From positions 1-5,757 of the forward strand of contig JALHML010000043.1 of assembly GCA_022844065.1 (NCBI GenBank): a stretch of 5,757 nucleotides of DNA, written 5' to 3'. Every line of letters starts with the position of its first letter. The stretch's first letter is position 1. Both the position numbers and the translations under genes were made by a program. Shown here piece by piece: positions 1 to 5,701 of the stretch. The notes beneath the pieces were generated by a model. That model had not been told where the DNA came from. It did no database searches and worked only from the letters and a program-made list of their open reading frames with translations. This DNA comes from Minisyncoccota bacterium. Lineage in GTDB: Bacteria; Patescibacteriota; Minisyncoccia; Phycocordibacterales; Phycocordibacteraceae.

Positions 1-1
1 A

Positions 2-1747
2 AACTCAGTCCTCGTTTGGACCCTTGTCGCCCTTGTCGCCCTCGCACTTTTCATCGAGGTGATTATGCGCAATCGGCCATCAGGGGATCAGGCTGATCTT
101 GATGGTGTGGCACTTCTTCTTGCTGAAGACACCGATGATTCGATGCCGTCTTCCCGTTCTCTTGCAGCGCCTCTCGCAACGCTGGCCGTTGCCCTATTCT
201 TCCTTATTGGTGGCAGCACTATTGGTAGTGCGCTCGCAACTGGCCTTGGTGTTGATGTTATCGACGTTCGTCCATCGTGGCAGTCCACCTTTGACATTGG
301 TAGCCATACCTACGCATCGTCACCTCTCTTTGGTTCTGGTCCTGGAACCTTCGGTTCCCAGTGGGTGCAGTTCCGCGACCGCAGCTTGAACGACACGCCT
401 TTCTGGAACGTTGACTTCGTATCTGGTATTGGCAGCATACCGACCTCGTTTGTAACGACTGGTCTTGTCGGGGCACTCGCGTGGGTCGCCTTCATTGCAC
501 TCTTCCTCTTCTTTGGTATTCGCGCCCTCTTACTGCGCTTGCCAGAGGATCCGTTTGTGCGCTTCGTATCGGCAGCATCCTTCACCGGTTCGCTCTATGT
601 GCTCGCGCTTGCGATCTTCACCGTCCCAGGCCCGGTTGTGCTTCTTGCTGGCTTCCTCTTGATTGGTGTATTCATCTCAAGTCTTCGGTACGGCACGAAT
701 GCTCGCGAGGTTGGTATCATCTTCGCGCGTAGCCCGAAGGTTGGTTTTGTTATTGTGTTTGTTCTTACGCTTCTCTTGCTCGCGTCAATCCTCGCAGCGT
801 ACGTTGTTATCGAGCGTTATCTCGCAGGCGTCGCGTATGCAGAGTCGACAACAGCGCTCTCGGCGGGCGACCTTGAGAAAGCATCTGACGCGGCTAACCG
901 CTCGATCCTCTTCTCCCCAAGCGACAGGGCCTACCAGCTTATCTCGGGTATTGGTATTGCGCGCATGAATCAGATTGCCTCAAACACAGAACTTCCTCAG
1001 GCTGATGCACAATCTCAGTTCCAGGCAGCGCTCTCTGGTTCTATTGAGGCCGCTCTTGCAGCAACACAGCTTGGTCCAAAGAACTACCAGAACTGGGCGA
1101 TGCTCGGCAACGTGTACCAGACGGTGGTACCACTTAAGATCGAAGGTGCGTATGAGAATGCGAAGACCGCCTACGAACAAGCAGTGGCATTGAATCCAAC
1201 GAGCCCAACGCTTCCGTATGTCATTGCGCAGCTCGAGATTGCGCATGAAGATCCAGCAGCCGCTAGTGCAGCGTTGATGCAGGCGATAACCTTGAAGCGT
1301 GATTACACGCAGGCGATCTTCCTCCTCTCACAGCTCGAAGTACAGCAAGGCAGGGCACGTGAAGCACTTGAAGCTGCTGAAGCCGCTGCATACTTCGCAC
1401 CGAATGATTCAACGGTATTGTTCCAGGTTGGTATTCTTCGCTCTGCAAACGGCAACAACCCAGGGGCAATCCAGGCACTCGCACGCTCGGTTGAACTCAA
1501 CCCACAGTACGCAAATGCTCGCTTCTTCCTCGGTGTAATGTACGCAATCAGCGGACAGTTCGAGGATTCAGCGCGCGAGCTCGAGCAAGTGGCGGCACTC
1601 TCTCCTGAGAACGAAGAGGCTGTCGCAGCAGACCTCGCAGCGGTTCGTGCCGGAAGGAATCCGTTCCCGCCAACACGTCTCGGAGCCCTCGGTATCCCAC
1701 AAGGAGCTCTTGGCGAAACAAACGCAACCACCGCACCAGCCCGTTAG
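2..1747 (+). CDS. O-antigen ligase/Wzy_C-like membrane protein with C-terminal TPR repeats (5' end missing)
   Basis: The reading frame is open from the left edge, so this is the last 581 codons of a longer gene. A GTG at 59 could be read as a start, but the 19 codons before it encode a hydrophobic helix, so I take the gene as cut by the window. Counting from the first visible codon, membrane segments lie near residues 2-20, 55-75, 150-173, 187-206, 210-227 and 247-270. Between the second and third is an external loop with the motif GSGPGTF (111-117), typical of O-antigen ligase/Wzy_C proteins. From about 275 to 535 the chain is alpha-helical with TPR-like repeats, such as AYEQAVALNP and ALARSVELNP. 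The tail is Ala/Pro-rich. Members of this superfamily join or polymerise lipid-linked glycans outside the membrane; TPRs usually mediate protein contacts. The exact substrate cannot be told. The usual His-Asn pair of ligases is not evident in the loop. The murJ gene follows after 15 bases, which fits an envelope-glycan role. Confidence 0.72.
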   Translation, partial: NSVLVWTLVALVALALFIEVIMRNRPSGDQADLDGVALLLAEDTDDSMPSSRSLAAPLATLAVALFFLIGGSTIGSALATGLGVDVIDVRPSWQSTFDIGSHTYASSPLFGSGPGTFGSQWVQFRDRSLNDTPFWNVDFVSGIGSIPTSFVTTGLVGALAWVAFIALFLFFGIRALLLRLPEDPFVRFVSAASFTGSLYVLALAIFTVPGPVVLLAGFLLIGVFISSLRYGTNAREVGIIFARSPKVGFVIVFVLTLLLLASILAAYVVIERYLAGVAYAESTTALSAGDLEKASDAANRSILFSPSDRAYQLISGIGIARMNQIASNTELPQADAQSQFQAALSGSIEAALAATQLGPKNYQNWAMLGNVYQTVVPLKIEGAYENAKTAYEQAVALNPTSPTLPYVIAQLEIAHEDPAAASAALMQAITLKRDYTQAIFLLSQLEVQQGRAREALEAAEAAAYFAPNDSTVLFQVGILRSANGNNPGAIQALARSVELNPQYANARFFLGVMYAISGQFEDSARELEQVAALSPENEEAVAADLAAVRAGRNPFPPTRLGALGIPQGALGETNATTAPAR

Positions 1748-1762
1748 TTCTCCTTAGGGCGC

Positions 1763-3445
1763 ATGGTACGAAAGATACTCACCTCGCTCACGGCACCCGT
1801 ACGCGGCCTTCATCAGGCCGCGTACGTGCTTGCTGGTCTAACGTTAGCCTCTCAGGCACTTGCGCTTTTGCGAGACCGTCTGTTCGCGCATAGCTTTGGG
1901 GCGGGTGATGTACTTGATCTCTACTATGCAGCCTTCAAGGTGCCAGACCTGGTGTTCGCGCTCGTTGCATCTTTGGTCTCAGCGTATGTGCTCATTCCGC
2001 GGATTGCGGGAGGTTCTCGAAAAGAGTCGAGAGAACTCATCTCGCAGACCGCATCATTCCTCTTTATTGGAGGAGGTCTCTTGTGTCTTGTGCTTGCGCT
2101 CTTTGCACCAACGTTACTATTTGCCTTGTTCCCAACAGCAATTGATTCTCCGAATGCCGAAGGGTTCGTATTGTTAGCTCGTATTCTTCTCATTCAGCCG
2201 ATACTGCTTGGGTTGTCTGGCATCGTAACGAGTGTGACGCAGGTGCGCCGGCGTTTCTTCCTGTTTGCACTCTCACCGGTGCTCTACAATCTCGGTATTA
2301 TCGCGGGGACGCTGCTTCTGTATCCGTTGTACGGCCTTCCGGGTATCGGTATCGGGGTACTCGCAGGTGCCATGGCACACCTGCTTATCCATATTCCGGT
2401 TTTAGTTGGAGAGCGAATGTTCCCGCGGCTCGTTATTCCTTCTCCGAAGGTGCTTTGGAGTGTTATGAGAGATTCGGTTCCTCGTTCCTTAGCGCTCGCG
2501 ATGGGGTCGGTTACGGCACTTATTCTCACAATTCTTGCTGCTAGAACCGGTGAAGGAAGTATTGCGGTGTTCTCGCTCGCACAGAATCTTCAGGCAGTGC
2601 CACTTTCGCTTATTGCAGCTTCCTATGCAACGGCCGCATTCCCGGTCTTGGCTGAAAGTATGGAGGCAAAACGGTACGACACGTTTAAGGCCACGTTGTC
2701 AGCTGCCGCACGACACATTGTGTTCTGGTCTGCGATTCTCTCAGTGCTCATTCTCGTGCTGCGCGCTCATATCGTGCGTATCGTGCTTGGTACCGGTGCC
2801 TTTGATTGGGATGCAACGAGACTTACGGCTGCAATCCTTGCACTCCTTGTTATTGGTCTTATGGCGCAGGGTATCGTACTGCTCGCATCTCGTGCGTTCT
2901 ATGCAGCACAGAAGTCATGGAACCCACTACTGATTCAGATTGGCGGCCTCGTTGTTGCTGTTCTTTCTGCGGTTGGACTTCTTGTTCTCTCTGCGCAGTT
3001 TCCGGCGGTTGGATACTTTGTTGAGGCACTGCTACGTGTTGAGGGTGTCCCGGGGACCGATATTCTTCTTATTGCACTCGGTAGTATGCTGGGTTCAGTT
3101 GCGACTGGCGTGTTTGCACTCGTTACGCTTCGGGCGGTTGCGCCTGGTGTTGCGCGTTCCTTGGTCCGTCCGGTGTTTGAGGGAGCGGCGTCCGCTATTC
3201 TTGGCGGGGCAGCGAGCTATGGCGTGCTCGCGTTCCTCGGGAACCTCGCGCCTGCGACCACACTCCTCGTTGTCTTCACTGAGGCCTTCATTGCTGGTAT
3301 GGTGGGCCTTATGGTTGCGGCAGCGGTCCTTGCCCTTCTCGCAAACCGCGAGTTCAAGGATCTCGTTGACTCCCTAAAGCGCATGAAGCCTTCAACCGCG
3401 CTCAAGCCGTCCGGACCGGTCCTCTCTGATCGTCCGGGTGCCTAG
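1763..3445 (+). CDS. murJ: MurJ-like lipid II flippase (MviN family, MOP superfamily)
   Basis: A 560-residue integral membrane protein, slightly longer than E. coli MurJ (511). MurJ moves lipid II, the lipid-linked peptidoglycan precursor, from the inner to the outer face of the cytoplasmic membrane. The N-terminal signature is clear: LLRDRLFAHSFGAG (35-48), then DLYYAAFKVPD (52-62) and VLIPRI (76-81). A second hallmark is SPVLYNLGII (171-180). About 14 hydrophobic helices can be drawn, starting near 21, 53, 95, 133, 165, 193, 230, 270, 315, 350, 388, 432, 468 and 500; the last 30 residues are a polar cytoplasmic tail. The ATG at 1763 is preferred because it includes the GLHQAA segment that I recall from CPR homologues. 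No convincing Shine-Dalgarno site precedes it. By hand alignment, E. coli R24 and D39 are kept (R37, D52), but R18, R52 and R270 are replaced by Q31, F65 and N275. A related polysaccharide flippase role therefore remains possible. It is probably co-transcribed with the gene before it and lepA. Confidence 0.9.
   Translation: MVRKILTSLTAPVRGLHQAAYVLAGLTLASQALALLRDRLFAHSFGAGDVLDLYYAAFKVPDLVFALVASLVSAYVLIPRIAGGSRKESRELISQTASFLFIGGGLLCLVLALFAPTLLFALFPTAIDSPNAEGFVLLARILLIQPILLGLSGIVTSVTQVRRRFFLFALSPVLYNLGIIAGTLLLYPLYGLPGIGIGVLAGAMAHLLIHIPVLVGERMFPRLVIPSPKVLWSVMRDSVPRSLALAMGSVTALILTILAARTGEGSIAVFSLAQNLQAVPLSLIAASYATAAFPVLAESMEAKRYDTFKATLSAAARHIVFWSAILSVLILVLRAHIVRIVLGTGAFDWDATRLTAAILALLVIGLMAQGIVLLASRAFYAAQKSWNPLLIQIGGLVVAVLSAVGLLVLSAQFPAVGYFVEALLRVEGVPGTDILLIALGSMLGSVATGVFALVTLRAVAPGVARSLVRPVFEGAASAILGGAASYGVLAFLGNLAPATTLLVVFTEAFIAGMVGLMVAAAVLALLANREFKDLVDSLKRMKPSTALKPSGPVLSDRPGA
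1798..1826 (+). repeat. Perfect 12-bp inverted repeat (GC-rich hairpin) inside the start of murJ
   Basis: The arms CGTACGCGGCCT (1798-1809) and AGGCCGCGTACG (1815-1826) are perfect reverse complements around a five-base loop TCATC (1810-1814). The stem begins 35 bases after the A of the murJ ATG and covers codons 12 to 22 (protein segment VRGLHQAAYV). No T-run follows, so it is not a standard intrinsic terminator. Function is unknown: it could act on translation, transcript stability or pausing, or it could be partly forced by the conserved GLHQAA codons. Confidence 0.85.
3408..3440 (+). repeat. Imperfect inverted repeat at the murJ-lepA junction
   Basis: CCGGAC (3411-3416) is the exact reverse complement of GTCCGG (3432-3437). 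The stem can extend outward to nine pairs with two G-U wobbles and one C-G (3408-3416 with 3432-3440), closing a 15-base loop. Inside lies the 10-base palindrome GGACCGGTCC (3413-3422), which offers a competing fold. It ends five bases before the end of the murJ stop codon and 13 bases before the lepA ATG, and no T-run follows. It might couple translation of the two genes, but chance in GC-rich coding DNA is a real alternative. Confidence 0.35.
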
Positions 3446-3453
3446 CATTCCGA

Positions 3454-5241
3454 ATGAACATACGAAACTTCAGTATCATCGCCCACATCGATCATGGAAA
3501 GTCGACCCTTGCGGATCGGCTTCTTGAGCGTACCGGTACCATTGAGGCTCGGAAGATGCGAGACCAAGTTCTCGACAAGATGGATCTTGAGCGCGAGCGT
3601 GGCATCACCATTAAGATGCAGCCTGCGAGAATGAAGTATAAGGCGAAGGACGGGACCGAATACATTCTGAATCTCATCGATACACCAGGGCACATCGATT
3701 TTGCATACGAAGTATCGCGCGCACTGTCTGCGGTTGAAGGTGTGGTCTTGCTGGTTGATTCAACACAGGGAATTCAAGCGCAGACTTTAACGACGCTTCA
3801 GATGGCGAAAGAGGCAGGGTGCGTGATTATCCCGGTTATTTCAAAGATTGACTCCCCTGCTGCGCGTCCTGACGACGTATCGCTCGAGCTTGCTGAGCTC
3901 CTTTCGGTTGATCCTGATAGTGTGCTCGCGGTCTCGGGACGCACCGGCGAAGGTGTTGAAGACCTTCTTGAAGAGGTTATCGCAAAGGTTCCAGCCCCGC
4001 GTCCAAGCGAAGGAGGACCCCGCGCGCTCATCTTCGATTTCTCCTATTCTACGCACCGCGGTATTACGGTCTTTATGCGTGTATTTGACGGCGTGTTTAA
4101 GAAAGGGGACGTACTCCGGTTTGCGGCCGCTGGAGAGCGGTTTACAGCCCTTGAGACGGGTATTTTCATGCCTGACGAGCTTGCAACTGAGTCCTTGTCT
4201 GCAGGCGAGATTGGGTACTTGGTTACCGGTGTTAAACAGGCTGGCGTGGTTAATGTGGGAGATACGGTTATTGCGAACGCGGGATCAACGACGGGTCTTG
4301 AGGGCTTTGAGCGCCCGCGCCCGGTTGTCTGGGCATCGGTCTATCCGGAGAGTCAGGACGACCTCACGGAGTTGAGGCAATCCTTGGAGCGTCTTCGTCT
4401 TTCTGATTCCTCGCTCGCATTTGAGGAGGAGTCGTCTGGCATGCTTGGGCGCGGTTTCCGTTGCGGTTTCCTCGGCATGCTTCACCTCGAGATTATTGTG
4501 GAGCGCTTAAAGCGCGAGTTTGATCTTGAGCTCATTGTTACGATTCCCACCATCGCCTACGTTGTTACCGACAAGCGCGGCAAGCGAGAGACCGTCTACA
4601 CACCGTCCAAGTTCCCCGCGTTCGGCGAGACGGAGAAGATCGAAGAGCCGTGGGTAAAGGTGGTACTTATTACGCCTGCCGATTCGCTTTCGAACATGAT
4701 TCAGCTCTTCCATGATCACGAAGGGAATGTGCTTGAGACAGAAACCCATCTTGATGGACGCATTGAACTTGCGGTTGAGATGCCGCTTCGAGAACTTATG
4801 CGTGGATTCTTCGACAAGGTGAAGAACGCAAGTTCTGGCTATGCCTCGCTTTCATACGAGTTCCTCGACGAGCGTCCTGCAGACGTTGTGAAGCTAGAGA
4901 TATTTGTTGCAGAGGAACCGGTCCCCGCATTCGCCCGTGTGGTATCGCGTAGACGTGTTGTGGAGGAAGGTGACCGTATGGTGGAGAAGCTCCATGAGAT
5001 TCTCCCGCGCCAGATGTTTGTACTTAAGATACAGGCACACGCGCTTGGGCGTATCGTGGCATCCCGCTCAATTTCTGCACTTCGTAAGGATGTTACGGGG
5101 TACCTCTATGGTGGTGACATTACACGAAAGATGAAGCTTCTCGAGAAGCAGAAGAAAGGAAAGAAGCGTCGCGGCGAGCACGCCAAGATGGATATTCCGC
5201 AGGATGTGTTTATGAAGATGGTGCAGGACTCGGAACGCTAG
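3454..5241 (+). CDS. lepA: Elongation factor 4 (LepA), ribosome-bound translational GTPase
   Basis: A full-length LepA/EF4 of 595 residues (E. coli 599). EF4 is a GTPase that binds the ribosome; it was described as back-translocating stalled ribosomes and has been linked to translation initiation and 30S assembly. The GTPase motifs are in order: G1 AHIDHGKST (10-18), G2 around RGITIK (49-54) with T52, G3 DTPGH (76-80) with the catalytic-type H80, G4 SKID (130-133) and G5 SGRTG (161-165). Domain II spans about 185-280, the EF-G-like domains III and V about 290-480 (with RGFRCGFLGMLHLEI at 333-347), and the LepA-specific C-terminal domain follows, with LYGGDITRKMKLLEKQK (551-567) and IPQDVF (581-586). 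Two G-motif changes stand out: Asn to Ser in G4 and SAK to SGR in G5. The ATG at 3454 gives the usual N-terminus MNIRNFSIIAHIDHGKS; it lies eight bases after the murJ stop without a Shine-Dalgarno site, suggesting co-transcription. Confidence 0.97.
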   Translation: MNIRNFSIIAHIDHGKSTLADRLLERTGTIEARKMRDQVLDKMDLERERGITIKMQPARMKYKAKDGTEYILNLIDTPGHIDFAYEVSRALSAVEGVVLLVDSTQGIQAQTLTTLQMAKEAGCVIIPVISKIDSPAARPDDVSLELAELLSVDPDSVLAVSGRTGEGVEDLLEEVIAKVPAPRPSEGGPRALIFDFSYSTHRGITVFMRVFDGVFKKGDVLRFAAAGERFTALETGIFMPDELATESLSAGEIGYLVTGVKQAGVVNVGDTVIANAGSTTGLEGFERPRPVVWASVYPESQDDLTELRQSLERLRLSDSSLAFEEESSGMLGRGFRCGFLGMLHLEIIVERLKREFDLELIVTIPTIAYVVTDKRGKRETVYTPSKFPAFGETEKIEEPWVKVVLITPADSLSNMIQLFHDHEGNVLETETHLDGRIELAVEMPLRELMRGFFDKVKNASSGYASLSYEFLDERPADVVKLEIFVAEEPVPAFARVVSRRRVVEEGDRMVEKLHEILPRQMFVLKIQAHALGRIVASRSISALRKDVTGYLYGGDITRKMKLLEKQKKGKKRRGEHAKMDIPQDVFMKMVQDSER

Positions 5242-5247
5242 AGCGGT

Positions 5248-5256
5248 TGCTATACT
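5248..5256 (+). promoter_or_regulatory. Extended -10 promoter for the septum-initiator-like gene
   Basis: TGCTATACT is an extended -10 element (TG, one base, then TATACT at 5251-5256). It lies just after the lepA stop codon and nine bases before the ATG at 5265. A start of transcription six or seven bases beyond the -10 box would fall at about 5262-5264, giving a leaderless or nearly leaderless message. No good -35 hexamer is seen at 16-18 bases upstream, which is usual for extended -10 promoters. The same motif recurs at 5671, which strengthens the call. Confidence 0.6.
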
Positions 5257-5264
5257 AGAGGCTA

Positions 5265-5633
5265 ATGCCTCGCACATCGAAGAGACAACGCGCACAACGC
5301 ACTGGCGAGTATTTCCTCGCAGCCGGTCTTTCAATACTATTTCTGTTGCTTCTCTGGGCGGTGTGGGGAATTGCACAGAAGGAAGAAATCGCTCGAAATG
5401 CTGTCGACGAACGGAGGACCGAGCTGGCGGTACTTCAAGAGCGCAAGGCTATCTTTGAGGACAATCTTGCGGAACTTTCTACCGAGCGCGGACAGGAGGC
5501 AACGCTTCGCCAGAATCATGGTGTCGCTCGTACTGGAGAGGAAGTTATCATCGTGGTGCCATCGAAAGAAAACGAGCTCGATCCGCATATTCCTTGGCAT
5601 AAACGGCTAATGGGGTGGTTTGGTATTTGGTAA
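5265..5633 (+). CDS. FtsB/DivIC-like septum formation initiator family protein
   Basis: A 122-residue bitopic membrane protein with the layout of the FtsB/DivIC family: a basic cytoplasmic N-terminus (MPRTSKRQRAQR), one membrane helix at about 16-37, a charged coiled coil at about 38-78, and then a short conserved segment, LRQNHGVARTGEEVIIV (81-97), matching the family pattern of a helix end, 'G-hydrophobic-x-x-GE' and a beta strand. The C-terminus is Trp-rich (PWHKRLMGWFGIW). E. coli FtsB has 103 residues and B. subtilis DivIC 125. In those bacteria the protein joins FtsL and FtsQ/DivIB and helps to activate septal peptidoglycan synthesis. That role here is inferred from family and architecture. 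The gene follows lepA after 23 bases and has its own likely promoter overlapping the gap. An AGAGG just three bases before the ATG is too close to be a good Shine-Dalgarno site. Confidence 0.82.
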   Translation: MPRTSKRQRAQRTGEYFLAAGLSILFLLLLWAVWGIAQKEEIARNAVDERRTELAVLQERKAIFEDNLAELSTERGQEATLRQNHGVARTGEEVIIVVPSKENELDPHIPWHKRLMGWFGIW

Positions 5634-5655
5634 GGGAGAACCCATTCGGTTCCCT
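5633..5655 (+). terminator. Short hairpin after the septum-initiator-like gene, possible weak terminator
   Basis: AGGG and AACC (5633-5636, 5639-5642) pair with GGTTCCCT (5648-5655) in an eight-pair stem with a two-base bulge (A5637, G5638) and a five-base loop CATTC. It starts at the last base of the TAA stop codon. No T-run follows (the next bases are GTATCC), so it does not meet the intrinsic terminator pattern; it may be a weak terminator or a 3'-end stabiliser. Confidence 0.35.
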
Positions 5656-5670
5656 GTATCCGTACCGATT

Positions 5671-5679
5671 TGGTATACT
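5671..5679 (+). promoter_or_regulatory. Extended -10 promoter for the glutaredoxin-like gene
   Basis: TGGTATACT is an extended -10 element with TATACT at 5674-5679, in the 68-base gap after the septum-initiator-like gene. The predicted transcription start near 5685-5687 leaves a leader of only about 15-17 bases before the ATG at 5702. The best -35 candidate, TTCCCT (5650-5655), matches the consensus poorly and overlaps the hairpin before it. Confidence 0.6.
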
Positions 5680-5701
5680 GAGAGCACCTAAAACAATATT
5701 T

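Noticed and set aside
59..61. GTG at 59 as the true start of the first gene
   Set aside because: The frame is open to the window edge and the preceding codons encode a hydrophobic helix consistent with another membrane segment, so the gene continues upstream.
1124..1133. Ten-base palindrome GTGGTACCAC, and similar GTACCGGTAC at 3530-3539
   Set aside because: They are isolated, without loops or extension, in coding DNA rich in GGT/ACC codons; chance is sufficient.
1303..1731. Long antisense open frame (142 codons) opposite the TPR region
   Set aside because: It mirrors the Ala/Glu-rich codons of the clear TPR gene, has a composition dominated by Arg/Ser/Ala, and shows no recognisable domain or start signal.
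2071..2078. GGAGGAGG, a perfect Shine-Dalgarno-like run inside murJ
   Set aside because: It encodes a Gly run in a membrane helix and no start codon opening a plausible gene follows at suitable spacing.
2940..3377. 145-codon forward frame inside murJ
   Set aside because: It is fully contained in the well-supported murJ frame; its Leu/Arg/Ser-rich content is what a frame-shifted reading of membrane helices gives.
3635..3640. TATACT on the minus strand inside lepA
   Set aside because: It lacks the preceding TG of the other two promoters, lies inside conserved coding sequence, and has no minus-strand gene downstream.
3848..4375. 175-codon forward frame inside lepA
   Set aside because: LepA is conserved along this entire stretch, and the alternative product has no motif or plausible start signal.
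5238..5260. Direct repeat of CTAGAG around the lepA stop and the -10 box
   Set aside because: It is only six bases long, and each copy is explained by the stop codon or the promoter; no further similarity flanks them.
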